DNA from: Oxytricha trifallax
Lineage: Eukaryota > Ciliophora > Spirotrichea > Sporadotrichida > Oxytrichidae
Length of the DNA: 64,000 nucleotides
Assembly: GCA_000711775.1 (NCBI GenBank)
Contig: ARYC01017498.1
Location: forward strand, 20,377 to 84,376
Direction of reading: 5' to 3'
Positions 1 through 12,190 of this stretch are shown here, piece by piece; within the stretch, counting starts at the first letter, position 1, and each line of letters begins with the position of its first letter. Made by a program: the position numbers and the translations under genes. Below the pieces are notes generated by a model. The model was not told where the DNA came from and searched no databases. It saw only the letters and a program-made list of their open reading frames with translations.

Positions 1-3000
1 AGTTGAACATCAACACAACAATGGAATTTACATTAGAGACTAAGCAATGACAACCTCAAAAATCTAACCACAATAGTATAAGCCATTCTTCTTCAACTCT
101 AATAAGGTAAACCTTCCTAAAAATGACTAGGAACACGATCAAAAACCTTAAATTCCAATGCAACCTATAATACCAAACTACCTAACAAAGATATTAGAGG
201 AATCACCCCTTCTGACCTCTAAGATATGCGAAGAATCACCCAAAATTCATAACGAGGAAGTAACATAGGTATTAAATAGCAGAGGTACTAAATAGGGAGT
301 AAAATGATATCAGAAAACCCAACAGAACAGAAAATGCTCAGAATCTGATCAAAGATTCAATAGTAGATATAACTAACATACATATACTTATGTACTAAGG
401 GATTAAACCTGACATTTTACTAGAAACTAATAGAGTCTAATAAATCCTTACATCAAGCAACATGTTTCAGATCATGCAACACGACATAAGATATAAGCTA
501 CTATAAAGACTCATTGACCCCAAGAAAGTAAGAGCGGACCCACAATTTGAAAAATGGGAGATCCATTTCTTGAATTAACTTAGCTCCATATATTAAGGAG
601 AGCTATAAATAAGAAGCATCTAAGAGAAAGTACTTCTCACCAACGAATAACAACATAGTTCCTCAGAAAAATTCCACGTTGGTCTATCTCTTCCAATTAT
701 TAAGCAGCCCTCCTTTTAAATCAAAGTTAGACAGAGAAAGGAAAACAGAAAGAAAAAGAAATGGCTCCAGAAGATGACAGAGAAGAAGAAACTTAAGAAT
801 TTTTAGTGAATTAGTTAATGCTCATATTAACTATGACACTTGAACTTATAAAAGGGCTAGTCCCTTATATATTAAACATATTATTGATCGGGGGTCCCCA
901 GAGACCTCAATGTGATCACATTATTACTATTAATATTATTAGTTAATTGCAACACTGTTTTAACTTTCCGGTATGTTGTGAATTATTCCAGACCAATTAA
1001 TTGAGTTTGTAAAAATTAAAAAAATTAAAAGGCACGCATTTTAGGAAACGATTCAAATCTGAGATATTTCACAGAATCAGATAGACAAATTTTAAGGGTG
1101 ACCTCATGATAAAGAAATTATCGACAGCTAACTGACTGAGTCGAAATAGTATCACATACCACTTTGCAGCTTGGGTTTGAATGCTACAAAAGGAGACAGA
1201 CAGCTCGAATATCAGAATGGAATCTATTTACAAAAGTAAGGTGAGGACAATACCTTGCTTTGGAATACTTTGGTAAAGCATGCTTTTGGAATTCCCTTCT
1301 ATAAAAACCATTCAACAAGTCTTTGCATAGTAGAGGTTTGAAACCATGCCACTAAATCAAGAAAATATGTCATTCCAGTGAAGTAGATAAGATAACGTAG
1401 TATCTCACAGAATTGTTGTGAGTCGCAGGGTACTATTTAAACTACAACTAGAAAATAAAAAGTGTTAGTAATTTTTATGTAAAAGTCGTTTGTTGGAATA
1501 AGTACCAGTAGTTATTTCAAACGACATTTAGAATTATAGTAAGAATCTTTTTTTTTATCGCGTTATATAAAGTTAAAAATGATTGACTTAATCGCTGGGT
1601 ACTAAAATGGAGGATTAAATTTATTTGTTAACAATTAATGATTATTAAATTAAGTCTTAAAACCTACAATTTTTAGCAATTAAAATATCCTATAATACTA
1701 AAATTAAAATTATATATTAGAGCAAATATTTTCAATTAGATTAAATATCTTAAACTTCTCTTTTGTCTGGTATCTTCTTGATATTCACAGTATTTTAACT
1801 CCCTCCTTTTAATGCCTATGCTCTTCTGTTAATTCTCTATCATTTCTTCATGTCTTCTTATTATAAGTAAAATTGTTTAACACTAATATAGTTTTTTTAA
1901 ATAAATTTTAGTCAACTACCCGAGTAGAAGCAAAATGATTTCAAGATTTATCATTGATAAACTGGCTAATACCTAAAGAATTATAATTATATATTTAATC
2001 AAATTATAAATAGCAGTAGTAGTAAATGTATTGATTTTTTAGATTAATTTATTGGCAGTTTTGTTGATATTTTGCATAAATATTACTGATTGAATTAATA
2101 TAATTACGAAATGAAATCTCATGAAAAAGGTTTGCTATTAATTTAAAATACTCTTAAGATTAATTTTTTCATCCACTAGATATGAAACATTTTTTTAGCG
2201 AAGAGTTAAAGATCTTAAAAAGATAGATAAAATAGCAATTATTATCAGATTCTTCTCCATCTACTTATTAGTTTTATAAGTTTCAATAAAGGATGAAATG
2301 TTTCATGGGAGAAATTAAAAATAACAGGCTTAAAATATTTTATATAATTATAGATATATATAATTTTTTATTATCATTATTTACAATTTAAGTATCAATG
2401 TTGATAAATTTCTATGTGAGAAACCACAAAATAAAAAACATAACAAAAATACACACAGTTATTTAAAGCTCCATATTAACCAACTTATCATTTTTATTTC
2501 TAAATAATATAAATTCTAATATTCAATGTTTTTTACAAAGAGTTATAATTTTGGAACATACAATTTCCACATCAGAAGTAAATCATCCTTCAAAGACCAC
2601 TATTATTCGAGCAAATACCCTATACTTGCCCCCTATTGTGATCCTTTTTCCGTTTATAATTTAGGAGAAGATCAATCCTTTTAGCTACTCCTCATAAGTC
2701 ACATCACTTAATTATTATAAGTAGAGTGCCACTTTTATTAAATACCAATCAAATGAGGGACTCATATCTAGAAGCAGTAAAAACTATAATACCAGCAAAC
2801 TGATTAATTATATAAAACTTATTGGGTTCTTCTTTAATCAAATTAACAATCTGACTTAAAAGAGCTTGCCATCAACTAAGAGAAGTTGAGGTTGATAGGT
2901 TTAACTCAAATAATAATCAGTTAAATAATATACTAAAATTACTTTTTCTAAGTATTATTGGACTTCACTTAGAAAATAAGCAATTTTAAATTAATTAAAA

Positions 3001-3205
3001 TTATATTTTTAAAAACAATTTTTTTAATTTTTGATGGAGTAAATCAAATAATATTTTCTCGAATTTTATAAATAAATTAAATTATTTAAATCCAACAAAA
3101 AACAAATGTAAAAATATTATTAATTAGGTCTAAATTAAATCTAAGTGAATTAACTATAAAAATTAATAAGACTTTTATCATTTAAATAAAAATTACATAA
3201 TCATT
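1..3205. other. AT-rich stretch, no gene assigned
   Basis: I see no recognisable gene here. The first 900 bases are somewhat richer in GC than the rest. With TGA as the only stop, a frame is open on the plus strand from an ATG at 761 to a TGA at 1133-1135 (124 codons). Its translation is AT-driven and matches no family I recognise, so I do not call it a gene. From about 1450 to 3200 the sequence is nearly featureless A/T, as expected of germline-limited or intergenic ciliate DNA. Confidence 0.5.
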
Positions 3206-3624
3206 ATTGTAGGAATACATTTGATTTGGGAAAATTATTAATAAATTAAATTAATTAAAATTAAATTCGTGGCAGTTAACTTTCTGGAAACCTAGACAAT
3301 ATGGTACTTGTTCGATAGAGAATTCAAAATTAGCTGGACTTTACTATTGGCGGTACCCCTCTATCGCATCCCTGAAGCGAGATAACTCGACTTTAATTTT
3401 GGGTGATTTGTTAAGTTGATTTTAATGCCAAAATTAAAGTCGAGTTATCTCGCTCCAGGGATGCGATAGAGGGGTACCGCCAATAGTAAAGTCCAGCTAA
3501 TTTTGAATTCTCTATCGAACAAGTACCATATTGTCTAGGTTTCCAGAAAGTTAACTGCCACGAATTTAATTTTAATTAATTTAATTTATTAATAATTTTC
3601 CCAAATCAAATGTATTCCTACAAT
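3206..3624. repeat. 419-bp foldback (inverted repeat) element
   Basis: Two arms of about 197 bp (3206-3402 and 3428-3624) are near-perfect reverse complements around a 25-bp spacer. The inner parts of the arms (about 3290-3395) are clearly GC-richer than the surroundings. The trinucleotide ATT lies immediately outside both ends (3203-3205 and 3625-3627), which fits the 3-bp ANT target duplication of TBE-type transposition. No coding capacity is visible. It is best described as a MITE-like or foldback element, possibly mobilised by a transposase of the kind found in the neighbouring elements; that link is inference. Confidence 0.85.
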
Positions 3625-3867
3625 ATTAATTTTATATAAATTTAAGGGTATAAATAAAATTTTAATAGTGAAATAAATAAATAACCTTAAGTTTTGTCTT
3701 ATAATTTAGAATTTTTTAAAATAACTTATAATACTGAATATTTTTATTGCTAATTAATAAAAAAAAAGTAAAAATAAATAAAAATATATTCAGATTAAAT
3801 TAAATAAAAAATAGAATCTGATTTTGAAAATTAATAGACAATAATAAGCTTAAGTTTAGAAATTAGG

Positions 3868-3951
3868 ATTAGATTGTCAAATTTTGAGTATTTATTTTTG
3901 GAAACGCCTTTGATTACCAAGATCTCATTATAATTTTTTTTATTTAAGATT
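3868..3951 (+). repeat. Left part of interrupted ~73-bp tandem repeat
   Basis: One unit, recognisable by a core TTTTTGGAAACGCC followed by GATTACCAAGAT, lies directly left of element A. It continues exactly into the units at 8049-8345 if element A and one ATT are removed, so the element inserted inside this repeat array. Confidence 0.85.
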
Positions 3952-4052
3952 CAAAACCCTAAAAACCTTTAGTGGGGTTTAAAAGTGCTTTTAATTGTAG
4001 GGTATAGTTGGGGTCTTATTGGGGTTAATAGAGAAATAGGCCAATTTGCATA

Positions 4053-5081
4053 ATGAGAAATAGAAATTACCGAAATTTACGGTCTATTTATGAAGAGAAA
4101 TATTTAGATTTCTAGCTTAAAGTTAGGCATGGAGCAAGTATTAATATAGACTAAGTCAAACCTGTACTGAATTTCGCAGCTATAGCAAAGCTTTTACACA
4201 AGAGTGCCTCAACTGTTAGGTATCACTCCATGTTAGCCTTTTAGCATTATAATTCTGGTACTTGAAAACATTCAATTAGAAAATAAAAGTTCTCACAGCA
4301 CCATATTGACTACCTCTGTGACTCTAAGACATTAAAGTATTGGGCTCACTTTCCTCTTGACTAACGGCTGTCATGTTCATCGCAAGTTTCCAGACATGCG
4401 TATCTCTCCTTAGACTATAGCCAATATTTATAGAAGAAATGGTATTACTTTCAAAACTGTCATCAGAGTTGAAGAGTGTGATTGATTTTACAGTGCCATT
4501 TTATAGTAATAATTTAGCCTATATATATGATTAAATGCAGAGAGCTATTACTAATAACATCAAGTTCATACACGCTGATGAAGCTGTGTTTACTTTCAAC
4601 ACTTTTATTAATAAGTCATGGTACAAGAAGTATGATAACATAGAAGTTTATGACTAAAAAGTAAAGGTAGTCGCCCATGCAATTATAGCTGATATAAGTG
4701 AAGAATCAGGCTTCGAGAGTTATGTCGTTCACCCTCGCTTTATTAAGCGAGAGTATTATATAGAGTTCCTACATAAGATTAGAGAGAAGTATAGTAATCA
4801 AGAGATCATCCTGTTTGTTGATAACCTTTCAGTTCATAAGACTAAGGAGTCTAAGAAAGCTTATGAAGAGTTAAACATAACTCCTGTTTACAACGTTCCT
4901 TATAGCCCATAATTTTATGGAATTAAATTCTACAGGAGTTAAATCAAGACTCACTACAAAACTCTGCGGTTCTATCATCTTATGCATGACTTGCCCATCG
5001 ATACAGTAGGCTTAATTCAATGCAGCTGTAAGAGAGTGAGCTTTGATAAGACAACAATTTGTGCGAGAGAGGGAAGAATGA
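4053..5081 (+). pseudogene. IS630/Tc1-type (TBE 42-kDa class) transposase, frameshifted
   Basis: Read with TAA/TAG as Gln, the product has the three parts of a DDE transposase: an N-terminal helix-turn-helix region (SIAKLLHKSASTVRYHS-like, near 4170-4235), a first catalytic Asp in FIHADEAVFTF (about 4567), a second Asp in FVDNLSVHK (about 4815), and a C-terminal YSPQFYGIKFY block near 4900, where the third acidic residue (normally in a ..IE.. motif) appears as IK. The span of about 340 codons equals the 42-kDa TBE transposase. At least one frame change, near 4260, breaks the N-terminal part. The TGA stop at 5079-5081 comes just before the convergent p22-like gene. The counterpart in element B is clearly homologous. 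Confidence 0.85.
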
Positions 5082-5121
5082 ATGTTTATAATTAAGTTTT
5101 AGATTTAAATGATGAATAAAT

Positions 5122-5907
5122 TCACATATTAAACTAACCCATAAAGGGGTTCGGCTTCTCTTTCATCTCCTCTTCTTTTGGCTTGCTTGAACCTATATTT
5201 CTTCTATTAGTGCCGGCTCCTGCATCTATGTTCATTTTATCTGCCTTTTTAAAAATCTCTATAATGTCTCTTGCTCACTTCATGAATAGTCTATGACATT
5301 CTCACTCTGTAAACCTTTGCATGCTCTTTCATTAGGAATATAACAGTTCCAGGTTTCCCTACAAGGTTATCAATCAAAGCTTATTAGAGAGGTAAGGATG
5401 CTTCTTTGGCTCTTCAAGCCAAGCCTCGCTTATAAATATGCCTTGCTTCTTTTAATCTTCAGGAGAAATAGAGTAGCGTTTCTTGTGAGCTTCTTCAATG
5501 ATCTCTGAGATAACTCTTTCTTAAAGTGCCAAAAACACTAAAGAAGAAGCTACTTTCTGGAAGTTTGTTAGAGAGATGTTTCTTGGTAGGAAGATAAACT
5601 ACCAACTCTTCATCTTTCATCGCATCCTCGTAGAGATTAGTGACTGAAATCTCTGGGTAGTTTGGTATTTATCAACTTAATTTCATTGTTTTTGAAGACT
5701 TTCTTCTCATCACAGAGTATAGCTTTTAAGAATGAAATTTTAGTACCTTCCATGGTTGGAAGGAATATCCAACTTTATAATATGTTCATAGTCATCAAGT
5801 TATCTTACCATGCTGAGTGATGTATCGATAGAGATCCTCCTTGCTTCTAATCTTGAGATCATTTCTTAAGCTTCAACCCTCTTCATTGCAGTACTTATAG
5901 ATTCCAT
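5122..5907 (-). pseudogene. TBE 'p22'-like gene, frameshifted
   Basis: This minus-strand gene lies tail to tail with the transposase, as in TBE elements. The start MESISTAMKR matches MESMNDAMKR of element B. The block RSKEDLYRY also matches B, but in a different frame from the start codon, so there is a frameshift near 5840. The C-terminus (AGAGTNRRNIGSSKPKEEE, then TGA at 5122-5124) is nearly the same as in B. The family has no known biochemical function, so I infer only that it is a conserved accessory protein of TBE-type transposons. The open length to the last TGA is about 260 codons, longer than the classical 22 kDa. Confidence 0.75.
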
Positions 5908-6460
5908 CCTTGTTCCTTCTCTTGTTATTGAATTTCAAATTTAAATAATAGAGTTCTGGATCCTACTGTTTAAAATCTTAGTATTAAATATTGGCATCAT
6001 ATAGGAGGTCAGCCTGGTAAGGATACGTGGAGAAAGCTGTAACAAACTTCAGAGTTTTGCTCCATTTATATCAATTTAGTTCCATTAAATTAGTACTAAA
6101 TTTGTTTAAATTTAATTAGTACTGGTACTAATTCCGTTTAAATTTAATTGGTACAATTTAATAGTACAAAAACTTAAATAGTACCTAGTTTTAAACTAAT
6201 GAGGTTTTAATGGAAAAGTTCCAAAATGGTTCAAAACCTAATTGGTACCAGTAACAACCTGAATTTATTCTCAGTTGGTACCAAAATTAAAAATATTAAG
6301 CATAAAATTAGAAAATTTATAATTATAAACTAAGTATAAATGTGATGTCTAACACCTAAGAATCAACAATTGTTGTTGCAGTGCCCGCTCTTTTACAAAG
6401 TTAGTATATCCAGAGAGCTTTTTACTTATTAATAATAGATATTTAAATTTGAATTTAAAC

Positions 6461-7906
6461 ATGGTGGCTAACTTAATTCGCAAAGCAGTCTCTCTTGGCA
6501 GTGGATAATCTTAGCTAAACTTTGGCTAAACTAAGAAGCCAGAGATCATCTACATTGAAAAGGAGCCAGAGCTTAAAGCTCTTAAGTTTGAATCAGAGGT
6601 GTTTATTCTATAAATAAATATCAGGAAGCAGAGAGCAGAGATAAGTACTTAAACGCTAATCGAAGATGTTGAGGAGTTAAAAGAACAGCACCCGGTAGAA
6701 ATGATTAAAGCATTTTAATGTGATGAATGCTAAATTTTTCCCTCAACTGATTCTAGTTTGAAGAGACACATCAAAGAAATACACTCTGGCAGAGATAAGA
6801 TCTATTTCAAGCATATTAAAGTCGATGGCTGGTATTAATACACAACTTGTATTAAGTCCTATACCCATTCAGCAAAAGTTAAGAAGCACATTCAAAAGCA
6901 TCACTTAAGCGAGTTCTTGATTCAAGATAAAGAAACTTTAAAGCTTATACCTGCCAAGAGAAAGTCAAATACTATTGAGTCATAAAGAGACTAACAGGAG
7001 AGACTCAAGAGATAGAAGCTGCATGAATTGATGAATCAACCGGTAGGCAACACTATATTAGCATGCTTCTAAGCCAAAACCATGAACATACCTGCATTAA
7101 ATGCAATTGATATTTGAAGTTGTATTGATAACTATTTGCAAATTAGCGTTCCTACAAAACCAAAACTCATTGTAATGATGATTATGCATACAAGGTGTAT
7201 CCTTACAGGTATCTACTTTAGAATGAGCAGTACCAAAATGAGTTTGCTAATGAATACATGATTCTTAGAGAGGCTTAGAGAAGAGATTGCAAGAAACTTG
7301 CTTAAGCTAAATGGTGTCATTTTAAGCTATGGTTATATTGCATTAAGGCTTAAGAAATATGAAATGACTCTGAGATATTATCTAAATCATAACAGGTACC
7401 CAGATGATTTGAATGATATACTATCAGATAAGATATATGGTATAAAAGAGTTGCATGAACTTGAATATGTTCATAGAGATTTTAAGCCTGAAAATGTAAT
7501 GATAAACCTCTGCCCTTTAGAAGTAGTTGTTATAGACTTCAATATAGCATTAAGATAAGAGATTGTAATCTTAGCAAAGGTTCTTGGGACACCTGGATAT
7601 TTCCATATCAGAGAGAAATGGACTAATGGCTCTGTTTAGTAAGATGTAAGGGCGATTGGAGCTATTATATTAGAGAATGGCATGGAAAGTATTGCATACT
7701 TTAGTAGAAAATTTGAAAAATAATCAATAAGTTAAGCTAAGAAGCATATCAAGTAAGAAATTGAATGCAAGAAAATTAAAAAGAAAGTAGAGATGATAAT
7801 AATCAGTGCTCCCTACTATCAAAGGTAAACATTGGATAACATACTTGTTCCACTTAAGAGAGCAAGATTCAAGAGTTATAAAGAAAACAAGCAAATAAAA
7901 TTCGTT
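6461..7906 (+). pseudogene. Zinc finger-protein kinase fusion (TBE 57-kDa class), frameshifted
   Basis: The N-terminal part has a C2H2 finger FQCDECQIFPSTDSSLKRHI..H (about 6715-6785) and a second, degenerate one in which the first Cys is lost (about 6835-6905). A TGA near 7117 and further frame changes separate this from the kinase part, which reads clearly from about 7298: ..LHELEYVHRDFKPENVM.., then VVIDFNIALR, then LGTPGYF. These are kinase subdomains VIB (HRDxKxxN), VII (DFN instead of DFG) and VIII (GTPGYF). A C-terminal helix region resembles that of the element B protein. The 57-kDa zinc finger/kinase protein is the third TBE gene. Substrate and role are not known to me. The copy is probably non-functional. 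Confidence 0.85.
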
Positions 7907-8048
7907 TAAATTAAATAACCTAATATTCATTAAATATACATTAAATTCACAAAAAACCTGCGTTTTATCTAGTAACCCCAATATGACCCCAATTATACCC
8001 TACAAATCAAAGTACTTATAAACCTCACTAAAGAGTTTTAGGGTTTTG

Positions 8049-8345
8049 ATTGTAATATTTTGAGAATTCATTTTTGGAAACACCTTCGATTACCAAGATT
8101 TCATTATAAATTTTTATATATAAGAATGTCATATGTTGAGCATTTATTTTTGGAAACGCCTTCGATTACCAAGATCTCATTATAATTTTTTTTATATAAG
8201 ATTGTAATATTTTGAGCATCAATTTTTGGAAACGCCTTCGATTACCAAGATTTCATTATAAATTTTTATATATAAGATTGACATATTTTGAGCATCAATT
8301 TTTGGAAACGCCTTCGATTACCAAGATTTCATTATAAATTTTTTA
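8049..8345 (+). repeat. ~73-bp tandem repeat, about four units
   Basis: Four successive units share the core TTTTTGGAAACGCCTTCG and ATTACCAAGAT(C/T)TCATTATAA, followed by an A/T tail and ATTTTGAGCATCA. The first unit is completed by the single unit left of element A. The array stops abruptly at about 8345. Confidence 0.9.
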
Positions 8346-10194
8346 TGGTGTTGTAGTCATTGGTCACTCATGTAACAATCGCTGACTCATGTAACAATTT
8401 CTGATTTTATTTCATTTTTCCAATCTCTATATGCTAGAGAATGCAAAAAATTTATATAATAATGCAGGGTTTTAGGGGTACAGCCCCTTAAGTAGTCACA
8501 AGTGGCAGAGCCCATTGTTTCGCAATTCGTTGCAAAGTAATTGTACGGGTCAAGGATGCAACAGCCTCTAGTGGAAGGGGTTTTACTGAGGGTAAAGTCT
8601 TCTCTAAAACCCCATTGGACCTCTTTTGTTAGTAAATTGATGTATTATGTATAAAATTAAATCATTAAATTATTCATATATTGGCTATGTTAAATATATG
8701 TTTTATGTATTATTATAGGTCATTATGAATTTTTAAATTAAAATAAGATTCTTCTCCATAGAGCTTCGTATAAATATGGTTCTATTAATTCTAGGTTAAT
8801 TTAATTGATTTAAAGGAATTCAATCTCAAAAATCCATTAATATTTTATAAAAATGCTTGGTATAATACTTTAAAACTGATCAGATCCATTCTATTATATT
8901 ACCATGTTCAATTGTTCTTTAAAAACTATTTTATGATTAATGAATATTTTTCTGATTTTTAATTTCTAGTTTATCCCAGTTTATTCCTAAATAACTTCAC
9001 AACGTCTTTATAAACAATACTATTTTTCTAGGCATTTTATACTATTAATGCTAATAATATTTCTGTCTTCCTATTTTATTTTTTTTTTGGACATTGAATA
9101 TTTTATATCTTTAACTCCCTTTTTCAATTAAACCTTATATCAAATTTATCTTTAATATACTGTATCTTCTGGAAAACTTTTCTTTTATAATGCTTCTTAA
9201 GATTTGATATATTTGGCTTATAGATTATCTTGTATTTCTTATTTAATGATTATCTTAAGAATACTTGGCAGCTTCAGATATATATTGACGCCATAAGGAT
9301 AGAGAATAAATGTAAATTGTTCAAAGATTTTTAATAAAAAATTTAAGGGAAAGTATATTTGAAGACCTTATCTTATTGATTTTCTTGACTTGCACTTATA
9401 TATAAATATCACATTCATACTTTCTAGGCTGATTTTTATGAAAGATATTAATAGACTTCAAGAATTAACAATGCAAGCATTATAGATTTTTCTAAACAGT
9501 ACAAAAGTCAGCAAAAGATTCAAGAACTTATAAAGTTTCTGTTTAATTTTGTGTTTTCTTTACTTATGAAAGATAGCTTACATTTTAATATAGTTTTAAC
9601 GAATAAATTCTAAACATTATACATCATATTACTTACAGAAGAGGTAAAAATATTGGTTTTAAGGGAGGACTTTGCCCTCGCTTGAAATCCCTCTTAAAGG
9701 GGCGGCAAGTCCTTGATCTATGCAATTAATTATATATCACATTGTGGTTAAAAGTGCTCTGCAAATATTGACCCCATTAGATGCTTGGTACCCTCCTCCA
9801 ACTTTATAATTAATATTTATTGATTGCACTCGCATAAATAATATTGAAAATATATAATACATTGAGCAACTGTTAAGTGAGTGAACGGTTGAAGAAAGCA
9901 CAGGTTAAATTAACAAAGCAATAGAGACGAGAAAAATCTTGAAATTGGTTATTGAGAAAGCGTTCATATATGAAATTACATTTTGAATAGGTAAAATGTG
10001 ATTTCTAGGATTTATAACAAAAATAAAGAGTTTATCCTTTGTGAAAGCGATGTCTATTAGGTCATTAATTTAAATCATTTAATTCAATCAATCATTTTGA
10101 AAAATGCAGTATATGATTTTGTAGATTGAAAAAGAGTAAATTATAACATTATTAATAAAATTTGAATATATAAATAAAATTCATATTTTAATTG
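8346..10194. other. Mostly AT-rich, two GC-rich islands forming an imperfect inverted repeat
   Basis: No gene is recognised. Two GC-richer patches stand out, at 8462-8632 and 9650-9720. Parts of them (8575-8617 and 9652-9694) are imperfect reverse complements, sharing GAGGG(T/C)AAAGTC and CTAAAACC-type blocks. They could be the degenerate ends of a roughly 1.1-kb element with no visible coding capacity. The first island also contains a short local inverted repeat around GGGTTTTAGGGG. Confidence 0.35.
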
Positions 10195-10440
10195 TCGCAC
10201 TTCAAAACTTTAAATCGAGTTTTTGAGGTGTTCCCGAAGGATGCCCAAAACCGCATGAGAGAAGATAGTTTCCCAGCTGTAGTAAAGTTAGATCCTGAAG
10301 AATTCAAGTGTTCTTAATTTACTTTGCTTTTTAAAGATTAAACTGTATTGTTTATAGCAATTGAACCCTCAAGAGATGTTAAAAGTGTGTACAAGTATAT
10401 TGAATCATTTTTTTATTCTCAATAATCTAAATATAATTTA
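10195..10440 (+). CDS. Coding-like segment, unknown protein (possible macronuclear-destined segment)
   Basis: One plus-strand frame, with TAA/TAG as Gln, gives a sequence of normal protein composition: FKTLNRVFEVFPKDAQN, then a stretch ending PAVVKLDPEEF, then a hydrophobic strand LFIAIEPSRDV. The frame stays open without TGA to about 10780, but after about 10430 the composition becomes A/T-driven. I read 10195-10440 as a genuine coding piece followed by non-coding DNA. It has no visible start or stop of its own, which fits an exon or macronuclear-destined segment cut by germline-limited sequence. Function not recognised. Confidence 0.4.
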
Positions 10441-11320
10441 ATCTGGGATAACTATTTATATTCAATAACAAATTAGCTACTTATTTATTTTAAGGATATT
10501 TTTTCAATTATAAAAGACAAAAAATAAAAGGTTTACTCTACAATGATAAATATTATAATTGAAATTGAAGGAGGTATTTACATAAAACAGTACATTTATA
10601 TTATTTTAAAAGATATCTAATTAATACGCACGAATTCATTATGTAGTCAAGATATTTTAATTGATTCATATTTTTTTTGCTTTTAATTTAAAAATTAAAG
10701 TTTCAAGAATTTATTATTTCATTTTTAATTTATCATTTTCTTTTAATATAAGAGTATTTTTATTCAAAACAAAGACTCTTGACATTTATCAACTATAAAT
10801 CTAGAATATAATTTTTGCAAATCTATTTAAATCATAAAAAACAAAAAGTTTATATAAGATTAGTATATTAATTTCCTAAAATTTATAAGATTCAAATTTA
10901 TTTATCTTATATCAAGTTCTAATTATTACTAAAATGCTGAAGAATAGGAATTTGTTAAACAATTATATTAAAAAAAGAAAAAGAGTCATTATTAAGATAA
11001 TTGTAAAAAATAATTATTTGATTACAAATATGACAATTAATTTGATACTTTTTTATTATTTATTCTATAATTAATAGTTGTTGTTAAATTCACAGTAGTT
11101 CATTTTTTATATGTTTTTCGATTTTCATAAATTATTCTTTTTTTGTAGGACAATCATGTGCTAGCAGAATTTGTTTATTATTTTAGTGCATATGCATGAT
11201 GTAAAGACCTTTAATTCCCTTCATCTTAAAGAAAAATTATATCAAATTTGGAATAATGAATTATTAATAAGTATTATAAATAAAAATAACAATATTGAAT
11301 ATTAATCAATAATTAGAGAT

Positions 11321-11816
11321 TATAACAGAGTTACGCTCGATAAATTTTATCAGTTCATTGACATTAAGCAGGAGCTATACGAGCCAGCTGTGAGAAACGG
11401 ATACTGCCAACCAAAGATTTCGTGCTCATTTATTACAGAGGATTATTAGCTTGCGATTTTCGCAGGAAGATTATGGTGCCCATTACAAGGATATTCGATT
11501 GCTTCCATGCGTAAAACCACCTACTAAGGCTTCTCTATTAGAAAATTTGATGATGTTTCAGCTTAAATGGGTAAATAAACTGTAGTACACTGCTTAGAAA
11601 GCTCCAAACAAATAGTGGCTTATGATATCTTACCTATTTACCTACCTATAGATGAGATTTTTTCAAGAGTTACTTGCCTCCTCCAACATAGAGTTAGCTT
11701 TAATCTCATAAGACCTTCGAAATTTCTTTGAACTTCCTTAAGAACCTCCCAATTTCAAAAAGAATCATAAGAAAAAACGATTGGCAGTTCTATGCGAAGA
11801 CAAGAAGAAACTTTGA
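11321..11816 (+). CDS. Coding-like segment, unknown protein, C-terminal end
   Basis: The plus-strand frame from about 11327 reads VTLDKFYQFIDIKQELYEP and continues as typical protein to about 11655. There a run of six T (11659-11664) coincides with a one-base frame change. The next frame continues smoothly (ELLASSNIELALISQDL, then a basic tail KKNHKKKRLAVLCEDKKKL) to a TGA at 11814-11816. The two halves therefore belong to one gene with a homopolymer indel. It may continue the protein piece at 10195-10440, with germline-limited DNA between; that is inference. I recognise no domain. Confidence 0.5.
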
Positions 11817-12118
11817 AAGCAAATATTGATTCTTTTAAAATCAAGAGTTGATTAAAAGCTAAAGTCTCTCTCTCTAACCATTATCACGATGAAGTCAACT
11901 TGCTCGAATAATTATGAAAAATAAGTGAAAAACTTTAATTAAAATTGAAATTTATAATTTAAATAAGGAAATCTTAAGATGGTATCCCTGGAGCATCTAG
12001 TCATTCACTAAAATTTTTATGTTACAAAAAACATTTCTAAAAGTTTTTTATTTCAGCAATACTTACCAGTTGGAGAGAAGACGTCAGTAGACTAGGCCTC
12101 AAGTGATACTGGAAAAAA

Positions 12119-12190
12119 ATGGAAACAACAGAAAAATTTTGGCCAGATGGAGCAAAGTATGAAGGATATTGGAAAGATGATTTAGCTGTT
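12119..12190 (+). CDS. MORN-repeat-like coding fragment
   Basis: A short frame beginning METTEKFWPDGAKYEGYWKD matches the MORN motif pattern (YEGxWxxG). MORN repeats bind membranes or act as protein scaffolds and are common in ciliate proteins. Only about one repeat is present before the sequence becomes AT-rich, so this would be one small segment of a gene if real. A chance match is possible. Confidence 0.3.

Larger units (their letters stand above)
3952..8048 (+). mobile_element. TBE-like transposon A (4.1 kb)
   Basis: The ends are terminal inverted repeats of about 76-80 bp (3952-4029 and 7972-8048). Both begin CAAAACCCTAAAA and end inside with a stretch containing GGGTATA and GGGGT motifs. 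ATT is duplicated at 3949-3951 and 8049-8051. Size, TIR length, telomere-like tip and ANT target duplication all match the TBE elements of hypotrich ciliates, whose tips carry C4A4 telomeric repeats; here the tip is a variant of that. Gene order is transposase (+), p22-like gene (-), zinc finger/kinase (+). All three genes are broken by frame changes, so this copy looks inactive. Confidence 0.93.

Noticed and set aside
7298..7980. Euplotes-type code (TGA = Cys)
   Set aside because: TAA and TAG fall inside conserved kinase and transposase frames while TGA ends several genes cleanly, so the Gln code with TGA stop fits.
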